From positions 1 through 34,928 of the forward strand of contig CANRPT010000012.1 of the NCBI GenBank assembly GCA_947632565.1: a stretch of DNA of 34,928 bases. The letters are read 5' to 3'. Shown here one piece after another: positions 1 through 7,256 of this stretch. Each line of letters opens with the position of its first letter. Positions within the stretch are counted from its first letter, which is position 1. The stretch comes from an uncultured Bacilli bacterium (GTDB lineage Bacteria > Bacillota_I > Bacilli_A > RF39 > UBA660). The translations under genes and the position numbers were made by a program. The notes under the pieces were generated by a model. It was not told the origin of the DNA. It saw nothing but the letters and a program-made list of their open reading frames with translations, and did no database searches.

Positions 1-79
1 CATTCAAGGTTTTAAATTTTCTAATAAACAAAAGGACTATCAGAAATTAATTATTTAATTTCCCGACAGCCCCTTTTTA
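1..79 (+). mobile_element. Possible right end of an insertion sequence, with the tail of its transposase
   Basis: An open frame enters from the window edge and stops at a TAA at 56-58; its last 18 codons are rich in Lys, Gln and Phe (it reads IQGFKFSNKQKDYQKLII). Directly after it lies TTTCCCGACAGCCCC (59-73), which in reverse reads GGGGCTGTCGGGAAA. Short G-rich ends starting GGGGCTGTC are familiar from IS terminal inverted repeats, and a transposase stopping right at the end of the element fits. The other end is outside the window, so neither the family nor a target duplication can be shown. It could also be an unrelated gene end. Confidence 0.3.
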
Positions 80-121
80 ATATAAGTCTTTTTTATTGAT
101 GTCTACTAATTAGGGTTCACA

Positions 122-304
122 TCATACCTTATAGACTTTTTGGGTGTATAAGATATAGTCTTTGTTAATAAAATATTTAATTCTGCTTTCGACCAGCAGT
201 TTTTGATATTCATAAGCCATCATCTCCAAGAATGAAATGCCTATTAAAAATCGAAAATGCCGTTCAAAAATTTCCTTAATGTTAACTACAATCTGAATGA
301 TATA
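122..304 (-). pseudogene. Possible gene remnant (60-codon open stretch)
   Basis: A 60-codon open stretch on the minus strand runs from just after a TAA (305-307) to a TGA (122-124). It has protein-like composition, mixing aromatic and charged residues (for example EIFERHFRFLIG, KLLVESRIKYF). The only ATG pair is at codons 28-29, with GGAG directly abutting it, which is poor spacing. I do not recognise the product. It may be the 3' end of a gene cut by the neighbouring insertion-sequence end, or chance in an AT-rich spacer. The rest of 305-483 holds only AT-rich sequence with no clear terminator. Confidence 0.22.
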
Positions 305-483
305 TTATAATTTTGACATTCCATTTTTCTGCATTATAAGACAACAAAAAAACCTATTTTGCAAGTAATATACGAAATGTCAAAAATAATTGAATTTTCG
401 TTATTATTATCATAAATTAATACTAATATTTAATTTTTATCCTTTATATTTATTTTTTTAATCTTTTTTTAATATTTTCTTTC

Positions 484-2313
484 TTAATTCTTAATTAATT
501 CAATAATATCTTTTTTTAGATATTTTCTTATTGGAAGATAAATTACTAAACAGCAATATAAAATTAATACAATAAACAATAATATAATAACCTCAATTGG
601 TAACAAGAAATTGACATGAAAGCCAATATATATGAATAATATCAACATTAAATATATCAAGAAAGCATAAATAATTAATTTTAAAATTTCAAATAAGTAT
701 TCTCCAATAAAAATAATGATAATTTCTAATTTATTAAGATTAAATATTTGAAGATAACCTATTTCTTTTCTACGATAAAATAGTTCTAAATGAAGTTGAT
801 TACCAATAAAAATAATAGATAAAATTCCAAAGACACAAAAACACAACATTCCTACATTAGCAACAAAGTCTGCATCTTTCAAAATGCTAGCAATCCTATT
901 TTCCCAAGTAGAATAAGCATCACTAACTACATTTTGAGTTTTATCATAAATATTACCCGTATATAAATCAATTAAACGATCACTCTTGATCTTTACCAAT
1001 ATTCTATTAAAAGGAGTATCTTGAGCTTTTGTACCAATCTCTTTCATTATATTATAAGGAATAAAGATTGCTGGGTTAGATTGTTGTACTCCATTAGAAT
1101 TAATATTTCTATAAAAATAATTACAAACATATAATTCGACATAATTATTTTCTGTTAATTCTACAATACCTTCAATGACAAAACTATTATCCTTTACTAC
1201 AATTGTTTTACCAATTACTTCATCATATTTAGTATTAGGGAAAAATAAATCAATAAATTCCCTGTTAGCAATAATACCATTCTTTTGTTTTGGATAATGA
1301 CCATATGTTATCAAATTAGGAATTTTAAAATTACTATCTTCTTTTGGTAATAATGAATATGCCGTATATTCCTTTTCGATAATGTTATACTCTTCATATT
1401 GATATTCTACAATTTCACTGATATATTCGGCATCATGAACAGGTAAATCTATTATGTCATATGGATAAATATTTGCACTATATTTTATATATTCATTCCT
1501 AAAATTTATTTTTAACGATAACAACATAAACAGTAAAAGAAACAAGAAAATTAAAAAAATGCTAACAAACTTATTATGAACTATCCGATTCTTTTTAATA
1601 TATCTAAAATCATTACGTAAATCCCTCTCTACCACTTTTTCAGACTTATCATAATGTTTATGATTTTTTAATTCCTGTTTTTCTAACTCTTTGATGGAGA
1701 TATTTCCATATTCAATATTAATTATATAATTAGCTACTTTATCATAAATATTCTTATGAGTAGCAATAATTACTATCTTATTACTAATATCTATATCTTT
1801 TAAATATTCGACAAAATTTTCTGAATTCTTATAATCTAAAGAAGCAGTTGGTTCATCAGCAATAATTACTTCATGATTATTTAATAAAGTTCTAATCAAA
1901 GAAACTCTTTGTTTTTCTCCACCAGATAATTGATTTGGCTTTTTATTTAGTAAATCATCTATTTTAAATTTTTTAGCTAATGTATAAATTTCTTCTTCAT
2001 TATCCTCAATAAACTTCAAATTTTCTAATATTGTTAAATTTCTAAACAATAAACTTTTTTGCATCATATAACCAATCTTATTTCTATAATCTTCAAATAA
2101 ATCAGTATTCATTGCTTTTAATTCGTGATTATTAATTAAAACATTACCATCATACTCTTTATCTAATCCTGAAATAATATTAAACAAAGTACTTTTTCCA
2201 CTACCACTGACTCCCTTAATAACATAAATATTTCCTTTTTTAAATGTTAAATTGATATGATTAAGTACCACATTATTTTCAAACTTTTTAGATAAATTTC
2301 TTAATTCAATCAT
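484..2313 (-). CDS. ABC transporter ATP-binding/permease fusion, MacB/FtsX type (1)
   Basis: Predicted inner half of a membrane ABC machine: an ATPase domain (residues 1-210) fused to an FtsX-like permease domain. Walker A GVSGSGKST (34-42), signature LSGGEKQR (129-136), Walker B IIADE (150-154) and the switch His at 186 are all intact. A hydrophobic helix at about 250-269 is followed by a roughly 220-residue extracytoplasmic region and three more membrane segments near the C terminus, which is the MacB layout. Its ATG overlaps the stop of the preceding fusion gene by four bases (ATGA), so the two are translationally coupled and probably form a heterodimer. MacB-family machines usually use ATP to move lipoproteins, peptides or antimicrobials mechanically across the envelope rather than to transport through a channel. 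The adjacent lipoprotein is the likely partner. Substrate unknown: peptide export, immunity or antimicrobial resistance are all possible. Confidence 0.85.
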   Translation of the reverse strand: MIELRNLSKKFENNVVLNHINLTFKKGNIYVIKGVSGSGKSTLFNIISGLDKEYDGNVLINNHELKAMNTDLFEDYRNKIGYMMQKSLLFRNLTILENLKFIEDNEEEIYTLAKKFKIDDLLNKKPNQLSGGEKQRVSLIRTLLNNHEVIIADEPTASLDYKNSENFVEYLKDIDISNKIVIIATHKNIYDKVANYIINIEYGNISIKELEKQELKNHKHYDKSEKVVERDLRNDFRYIKKNRIVHNKFVSIFLIFLFLLLFMLLSLKINFRNEYIKYSANIYPYDIIDLPVHDAEYISEIVEYQYEEYNIIEKEYTAYSLLPKEDSNFKIPNLITYGHYPKQKNGIIANREFIDLFFPNTKYDEVIGKTIVVKDNSFVIEGIVELTENNYVELYVCNYFYRNINSNGVQQSNPAIFIPYNIMKEIGTKAQDTPFNRILVKIKSDRLIDLYTGNIYDKTQNVVSDAYSTWENRIASILKDADFVANVGMLCFCVFGILSIIFIGNQLHLELFYRRKEIGYLQIFNLNKLEIIIIFIGEYLFEILKLIIYAFLIYLMLILFIYIGFHVNFLLPIEVIILLFIVLILYCCLVIYLPIRKYLKKDIIELIKN

Positions 2314-4238
2314 AATAAATCATCTCCATCTTCTATTACTCTTAACCATCCTTTTTTCTTTTGCTTTATTAAAGAAATCATAGTAAACAAAAATGATAAT
2401 ACTATTAAAGCAACTAAAAGATAAATAATTATCATAATATCTATTGAAAACAATTGGAAATCAAACAAATTGAAATAAGAAACTATTATATTTAAAATAG
2501 GTACAAAAATGATAGCTAAAATTACCGCTATAATGTACTTTGAAATGACAGATAAAAAAGATACTATTAAATTTGTTTTTAATATTTTATTCCATTCATA
2601 ACCATAATAATAATATACCGATAAAATATACCCTTTATAATGATTTTGAATATTTTTAGTCTGAAAATAAAAAATTAATGCTGACAAAAATGCTAATATT
2701 ATTACTGGATAAGAAAATAATTTTAATACTTCAATATCCTGTTGATAATCAATAAAGTTGGAGGAAAAATCTCTCACTGCTAAATCATTTTCTTTTATAT
2801 TTTTTCCTACAAAATCATGATAAAAATGCATTAAATCTTTTGAATTATTAAAATAAACATAAAGGGATGTAGCCTTATCATTGTGTAATTCATTATGACC
2901 GAAAACATCATCATATAAATATTTTTCTAGATACTTACTATTGATATAAGAATACATATTATAATCTAAGTCCCCATACATGCTTTGTAGGTATATATCA
3001 TTGTCAGGCAAATACTTAAATATACCACAAATCGTAAATTCTTCCTCTTTATCAGGAAGTTTTATTGAAATTTTAGTACCAATCAAATCTTGAGGATTTT
3101 CACTTAAAGATGAAGCAGCTTTATAACCTAAAATAATTTCATTTTCACTTGTATAATAATTTCCAAACAAAAGGGTTTGATCTGCAATAGGAAACAAATT
3201 TTTTTCATAAGGTAAAGTTCTTAAAGTACCATCAAATTCAAGTACAAGGTAACCATCCTTTACCAAATCATCTGGTATAGGTATATTTTCTGCGTAATTA
3301 TAAGTAAAATTTACAGCATGATATTTTTCTAAAATACTTTGACAATAATCTCCGCTTTCAATAGAACATAATGTCTGAACAACATTAACTTGATATTTCG
3401 ATACTAAACTCTCTAATAACTTTTCTTTATAATTAGCAGAAGCAAAAAATAATAAAAGAATAAGGAATAAAATAAGAACTAATAAGAATTCTGATTTCTT
3501 TTCTCTCTTTTTATCAAATAATTGCTTAACCATGTACGAAAATAAAAATTTTTTCTGTACTTCAATCTTTTTATAATTAGATAATATATAGTCTGAGTTT
3601 TGATAGTTTTCTATATGATTAAAATCAATTATCTCATCTGCAACTTCTTTCATACTCTCATCATGTGTAGCACAAATAATTACATGATCCTTTTTCAATT
3701 TTTTTAAAATCGAACTTAAAATTATCTTATTTTCTAAATCTAAAGAAGCAGTTGGTTCATCAAAAATAATAATTTTTTGTTCTTTTAATAAAGCTTGTAT
3801 AATTGCAATTCTCTGTCTTTCTCCACCAGATAATTGAGAGGGGTACTTGTTAATTGAAGTCGATAGCTGAAATTCTTTAAGATAATTTTGAATTAAATAA
3901 GAATCCTCTATTTTATTTAAACATAATTCTAAATTGTCCTTAACCGTTAAATAATCAATAAAATGAGTATTCTGAGTAATATAAGCAATATTCTCTCTAC
4001 TAAAATCCAAACTAACTTGCTTAGCAAACTTATAATTATAGACAGAAATACTACCTTTATCAAAAAAAATTGTCCCAGTTAAAATATTCAAAAGGGTGGT
4101 TTTTCCACACCCACTTTCTCCTAGAATTAAATATAAATGATCTTCACAAAAATCAAAAGAAAAATTCCTTATTACATTATTTTTTTCATATGATTTAGAA
4201 ATATCATGACATCTTATTAGAACTTTTTTATTTTCCAT
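2310..4238 (-). CDS. ABC transporter ATP-binding/permease fusion, MacB/FtsX type (2)
   Basis: Second ATPase-permease fusion, about 642 residues from the ATG at 4238. I prefer this start, one base after the stop of the lipoprotein gene, over a longer frame from 4268 that would overlap that gene. Walker A GESGCGKTT (40-48), signature LSGGERQR (136-143), Walker B IIIFDE (156-161) and His192 are intact. A hydrophobic helix follows at about 247-265, then a large extracytoplasmic region and three to four C-terminal membrane segments. It resembles its neighbour at 484-2313 in architecture but is not a close copy, which suggests a heterodimer with two competent ATP sites. It sits in one operon with the lipoprotein upstream and the first fusion downstream, with essentially no spacing. 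Confidence 0.85.
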   Translation of the reverse strand: MENKKVLIRCHDISKSYEKNNVIRNFSFDFCEDHLYLILGESGCGKTTLLNILTGTIFFDKGSISVYNYKFAKQVSLDFSRENIAYITQNTHFIDYLTVKDNLELCLNKIEDSYLIQNYLKEFQLSTSINKYPSQLSGGERQRIAIIQALLKEQKIIIFDEPTASLDLENKIILSSILKKLKKDHVIICATHDESMKEVADEIIDFNHIENYQNSDYILSNYKKIEVQKKFLFSYMVKQLFDKKREKKSEFLLVLILFLILLLFFASANYKEKLLESLVSKYQVNVVQTLCSIESGDYCQSILEKYHAVNFTYNYAENIPIPDDLVKDGYLVLEFDGTLRTLPYEKNLFPIADQTLLFGNYYTSENEIILGYKAASSLSENPQDLIGTKISIKLPDKEEEFTICGIFKYLPDNDIYLQSMYGDLDYNMYSYINSKYLEKYLYDDVFGHNELHNDKATSLYVYFNNSKDLMHFYHDFVGKNIKENDLAVRDFSSNFIDYQQDIEVLKLFSYPVIILAFLSALIFYFQTKNIQNHYKGYILSVYYYYGYEWNKILKTNLIVSFLSVISKYIIAVILAIIFVPILNIIVSYFNLFDFQLFSIDIMIIIYLLVALIVLSFLFTMISLIKQKKKGWLRVIEDGDDLL

Positions 4239-4239
4239 A

Positions 4240-5145
4240 TTATTCCCATCCATCATCAAAAGTATCAACTAATTTATATAATCTATCATAGTAGCTGTTA
4301 TTATAATTTGAAAAAGTTTCTTTCAAGTCTATTTTTTGATTTTCAACAATATATTTTTCTAATACAGAAAAACTCTCATATAACTCTTTTTGCTCTTGAG
4401 ATGCCTTATTTTCCTTTACTAAATCAGATAAAAAGTTCTTATCAGCATATAAAATATCAATTCTTAATGCATAAATAACCCCATTATATGCTATAATACC
4501 AATATTCCATTGATAATTTTCATCTAAATTATCTTGTTTAATGGAACAAACATTCATCAAAAATGGACCCTGATTTTTGTTAAATTTTTTACTTTGCGAC
4601 TTATTAAATATATTTAAAATAGCATTTTTATCATAATTATAAATATTTAAATCCTTCATGTCAGTTATATCTATATTTTCTTGAAACTGTTTTTTATCAA
4701 ACCAATCATCAATAGTACGAATTTCTTGTCCAGCTAAAACTCCATTATTACTTTTTTGCGATACAGATAATGTTGGATAAGTATAATATTCCTTTACTTT
4801 TTCAGTTAAAGTTTCATCTTTATAAATTACAAATTTATAATCTTCTAATTGATTGTATTTTAAATTACATCCATCGAAAAAATTGGATGTTTTTTTCTGT
4901 TCTTTATCAATAGTACTTATTAAAAAGTAATAATACCATCCATCTTCGTCAGTCTGTTTCTCGTCTATTTCCTCAGCATACATTTTAAAAGCAGAATTTT
5001 TTATTGCATCTTGATTTTCCTTTTCTTTCTCATCTTTAAAATTTGTATTATTTTTATTATTATTAAAAATAATACATGAAACTAAAATTATAATCAGTAA
5101 TAATAATATGGACATAATTATTTTTACTTGTTTTTTTAATTTCAT
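4240..5145 (-). CDS. Putative lipoprotein, partner of the ABC fusions
   Basis: About 301 residues from the ATG at 5145, chosen because AGGAGTGAGG lies just upstream; a longer frame to 5274 would run back through the promoter. The N terminus is a basic stretch plus a hydrophobic core ending in LVSC (residues 21-24), a good lipobox, so the protein is probably lipid-anchored at Cys24 on the outer face of the membrane. The mature part is hydrophilic, rich in Asn, Lys and acidic residues, and I recognise no domain. It is the first gene of the three-gene operon with the two MacB-like fusions, which suggests a substrate-binding, sensing or coupling role for that transporter. It could instead be an immunity lipoprotein. 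Confidence 0.7.
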   Translation of the reverse strand: MKLKKQVKIIMSILLLLIIILVSCIIFNNNKNNTNFKDEKEKENQDAIKNSAFKMYAEEIDEKQTDEDGWYYYFLISTIDKEQKKTSNFFDGCNLKYNQLEDYKFVIYKDETLTEKVKEYYTYPTLSVSQKSNNGVLAGQEIRTIDDWFDKKQFQENIDITDMKDLNIYNYDKNAILNIFNKSQSKKFNKNQGPFLMNVCSIKQDNLDENYQWNIGIIAYNGVIYALRIDILYADKNFLSDLVKENKASQEQKELYESFSVLEKYIVENQKIDLKETFSNYNNSYYDRLYKLVDTFDDGWE

Positions 5146-5198
5146 AACCTCACTCCTTATCTTATTTAAAATTATATAAATATTTTTACAATATTTAA

Positions 5199-5309
5199 AG
5201 TATAAAATATATATAAAAAATATAACAATTTTTTTTAGAGAATTAAATGTCAAATTTAGAGAATTAAATACCAAAAATGGAGAATTTTACCATTTTTTGT
5301 AGAATTTTA
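5199..5309 (-). promoter_or_regulatory. Promoter with four phased direct repeats upstream of the lipoprotein-ABC operon
   Basis: On the minus strand a -35-like TTGTTA (5223-5228) and a -10 TATACT (5199-5204) are separated by 18 bp. Directly upstream lie four direct copies of AGAATT (plus-strand reading) at 5239, 5260, 5281 and 5301, so 21, 21 and 20 bp apart. The two copies nearest the promoter extend to a longer shared core, TTTAGAGAATTAAAT. Two-helical-turn spacing of direct repeats just upstream of a -35 is the pattern of an activator bound on one face of the DNA, as for LytTR-type regulators, although the core differs from the LytTR motifs I know. Confidence 0.6.
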
Positions 5310-5338
5310 TTAAATATAATCTATTAGATTATCAAAAT

Positions 5339-6019
5339 TTATTTTTTTATACTATTCTTCTTTAAAATCATTATTTTTTTATTTTTAATTTTTAAAATTA
5401 CATCGGAAACTTTTAAAATTTCTTTATTTTCAGTAGCAATTATAATACAAATTTTTTGAGTTGCTAAATATTTAAATAATGGTAATACACTAAATAAACT
5501 ATTATATGAAGTGGTAATAAGATTATCAATTAAAATAATTTTAGGATCATTAATAAGACTTCTAGCAATTATTACCTTTTGTTTATCAATATCTGAAATT
5601 TCATTTGGATACTTATCTTTTAATTCAAGAATATCTAATATATTTAAATATTTTATTGCTTTTTCAAATATCTCTTTAGTATTTCCATGATAAAAAGACT
5701 GCAATAGCATTACATTTTCTAAAACAGTTAATGATAAAATTAATTCAGAATTGCTAGAAATGTAGCTTATACTATTTATTAAATTTCGTTTTTGCCTACT
5801 TGATAATTCTTTTATTGATTTACCATTAATAATAATGTCACCAGAATCAAAATCTCTTATTAAAGCTAAAAGTTCCAATAGGATTGTCCTACTAGAAGCT
5901 ATATTCCCACAAATTGCATATAAATTTCCTTTTTCAAATTTAAAATTAATATTATCAAAAATAGTAATCTGTTTATTTTTTACAGTATGACTTATTGTAA
6001 TATCTTGTAATTCAATCAT
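5339..6019 (-). CDS. Degenerate ABC ATPase-like protein (probably unable to hydrolyse ATP)
   Basis: 226 residues from the ATG at 6019, chosen for AAGGAGAATTTT directly upstream. The fold and length are those of an ABC nucleotide-binding domain, with recognisable order: MIELQDITIS start, FEKGNLYAICG strand, SLTVLENV, ARSLINDPKIILID. Yet every catalytic motif is altered. The Walker A site reads GNIASSRT (38-45; the invariant Lys is Arg and the glycines are gone), the Q-loop Gln is absent (SYISSN), the signature reads ISDIDKQ (141-147), Walker B ends in Asp-Asn instead of Asp-Glu (165-166), and the switch His is Glu197 (ATEN). The reading frame is intact with a good ribosome site, so this looks like selection for a non-catalytic role, for example a sensor or inhibitor of the neighbouring ABC fusions. 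The alternative is recent decay by point mutation only. Confidence 0.7.
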   Translation of the reverse strand: MIELQDITISHTVKNKQITIFDNINFKFEKGNLYAICGNIASSRTILLELLALIRDFDSGDIIINGKSIKELSSRQKRNLINSISYISSNSELILSLTVLENVMLLQSFYHGNTKEIFEKAIKYLNILDILELKDKYPNEISDIDKQKVIIARSLINDPKIILIDNLITTSYNSLFSVLPLFKYLATQKICIIIATENKEILKVSDVILKIKNKKIMILKKNSIKK

Positions 6020-6034
6020 AAAATTCTCCTTATA

Positions 6035-6074
6035 TATTATATTTATTGAGGAATATTCCTCAATAAATATAATA
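6035..6074. repeat. 40-bp perfect palindrome in the leader of the degenerate ATPase gene
   Basis: The 20-base arms 6035-6054 and 6055-6074 are exact reverse complements with no spacer; the core reads TTGAGGAATATTCCTCAA. It ends 9 bases before the ribosome binding site of the gene starting at 6019. It may be an operator for a dimeric repressor or an RNA hairpin that controls translation. No T-run follows in the direction of transcription, so a simple terminator is unlikely. Confidence 0.85.
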
Positions 6075-6103
6075 ATAAAAATATTCATAGAATTTAACCC
6101 ACA

Positions 6104-6146
6104 AAAAAGAGAATCGTTCTCTAAATTAGAGAATTATTCTCTTTTT
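6104..6146 (-). terminator. Inverted repeats with AGAGAA cores: terminator of the regulator gene or operator
   Basis: Outer arms AAAAAGAGAAT (6104-6114) and ATTCTCTTTTT (6136-6146) are perfect complements. Inside, AGAGAA/TTCTCT pairs occur twice (6108/6117 and 6128/6137), again 20 bp apart. Lying downstream of the regulator stop (6185) and ending in T-runs on both strands, it could terminate transcription. But the stem is AT-rich, and the AGAGAA core matches the phased repeats at 5237-5309, so it may equally be an operator for the next gene. Confidence 0.5.
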
Positions 6147-6184
6147 GCAGTTATTTTAAACAGCAAACCATTCTTAGAGTAAAA

Positions 6185-6973
6185 TTAGTTAACTTCATTT
6201 ATAGCCAGTGGTACTTCTATAGTATTTACTGACAATTCTTCATCTAAATATAAAATTTCAAGTATAATATTTTTTGACAAAATATCTTCAAGAACACTCT
6301 CACTAGTTTTAGAATCCTCTTCAATATATATATCTATTTCATTAAATTTATCATTAAAGTAAAATAAAGGATCATTGGAATTATAATCATATAATGATAA
6401 ATTACCAATCTGATATACTACTGTGGAATCTACAATTAATGAATATTGAAAGGCATATAAACTATTGTTTAATTGTGAATCGACTCCTAAAGTATTTATA
6501 GATAAAAAATTTTGATTTTGATTATTAGTAATAATACCGTTTATTAAAAATCTATTATCTTTCGAAGTAACTACATATACACAATTTTTATCCTTATCTG
6601 TATTGCGGAAAGAAAAGAATACAAAAAATGAAATAAAGCACATAATAACAACAATTATTATTAAATAATTAAAAAGTTTCTTTTTTGGATTACCGCCCTC
6701 AATTTTTTCTAATTTATTAATATCATTATTTTTATCGTTTTCTATTTCATTATGAGATAATGATTTTTTTTGCGCATTTAATAACTCAGAAACGGTAATA
6801 TCTAAAGCCTCACATAATTGCATTAAAATTAAAGTATGTGGAACACTTAATCCATTTTCCCATTTTGATACTACTTTTGTATTAACATTGATAATATTAG
6901 CTAATTGTTCTTGTGTTAATTCTTTTTCCTTTCGGCATTTTGCAATAAATCTACCAATTTTTTCTTGATCCAT
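6185..6973 (-). CDS. Membrane-anchored XRE-family transcription regulator
   Basis: 262 residues. An N-terminal XRE/Cro-type helix-turn-helix (residues about 5-65; LTQEQLANIINVNTKVVSKW is the classic pattern) is followed by a Lys/Asn linker, one membrane helix (about 99-121) and a roughly 140-residue extracytoplasmic domain. That domain resembles the C-terminal domains of the two cytoplasmic XRE proteins at 18039-18758 and 18894-19616: shared landmarks are INGxxI, SINxxxV, YxxxYSLxxxxxxxYxxGxLxLxD and IPLAxNE near the end. The ATG at 6973 has GAGGAAGT upstream. I infer that it senses something outside the membrane and controls the adjacent transporter genes; the signal is unknown. Its leader carries an inverted repeat followed by a T-run. 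Confidence 0.8.
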   Translation of the reverse strand: MDQEKIGRFIAKCRKEKELTQEQLANIINVNTKVVSKWENGLSVPHTLILMQLCEALDITVSELLNAQKKSLSHNEIENDKNNDINKLEKIEGGNPKKKLFNYLIIIVVIMCFISFFVFFSFRNTDKDKNCVYVVTSKDNRFLINGIITNNQNQNFLSINTLGVDSQLNNSLYAFQYSLIVDSTVVYQIGNLSLYDYNSNDPLFYFNDKFNEIDIYIEEDSKTSESVLEDILSKNIILEILYLDEELSVNTIEVPLAINEVN

Positions 6974-6993
6974 ATTGACTTCCTCACTTCTAT

Positions 6994-7082
6994 AAAAAAA
7001 CAGTACAAGTAATCAAAATTTAATTATCTAGTACTGCTCAATAATTTAAATATATTATATAAAATTAAAAATAAAATAACAA
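6994..7082 (-). promoter_or_regulatory. Promoter and leader hairpin of the membrane-anchored regulator
   Basis: On the minus strand -35 TTGTTA (7077-7082), 17 bp, -10 TATAAT (7054-7059). The predicted leader contains CAGTAC...GTACTG arms (7031-7036 and 7001-7006; nine stem positions with one mismatch), followed at once by seven T residues (6994-7000) and then the ribosome site. Hairpin plus U-run inside a leader looks like a transcription attenuator; the same arms could be an autorepressor operator. Confidence 0.55.
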
Positions 7083-7118
7083 GCATTTATTTTAAATTGA
7101 TGGCTGTGTAGCCATAAT

Positions 7119-7202
7119 AAAATGAAATAAAAGAGGGGAACTCCCCTCCATACAAACTTATTTCATTTTACATTATTATAACTCTTGACATTCACAATGC
7201 AA
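7119..7202 (-). ncRNA. Candidate small structured RNA with its own promoter, or terminator of the gene upstream
   Basis: On the minus strand -35 TTGCAT (7197-7202), 16 bp, -10 TATAAT (7175-7180), so a start near 7168. From there the transcript would be almost wholly a two-storey hairpin: outer arms of 12 bp (7158-7169 with 7119-7130, AAAATGAAATAA type), inner stem GAGGGG/CCCCTC (7133-7148), followed by TTTTATTT. It also lies downstream of the gene ending at 7257 and can act as its terminator. A second small hairpin, TGGCT-GTGT-AGCCA, is at 7101-7114. Confidence 0.4.
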
Positions 7203-7256
7203 GAATATTTTGGCTCCTTTTTGGTCCAATTTGGCCCCAATTTAAACAATTTTAAA

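Noticed and set aside
5237-5309. CRISPR-like array
   Set aside because: Only the short 6-15 bp core repeats, spacing is two helical turns, the repeats sit at a promoter and there are no cas genes.
484-6973. Calling the ABC locus a lactococcin-972-type or bacteriocin export/immunity system
   Set aside because: The ATPase-permease fusions fit the broad MacB group, but no bacteriocin precursor or characteristic partner is visible, so a substrate cannot be assigned.
7185-7213. Plus-strand promoter starting with TTGACA at 7185
   Set aside because: No acceptable -10 at 16-18 bp and the only gene ahead runs in the opposite direction.
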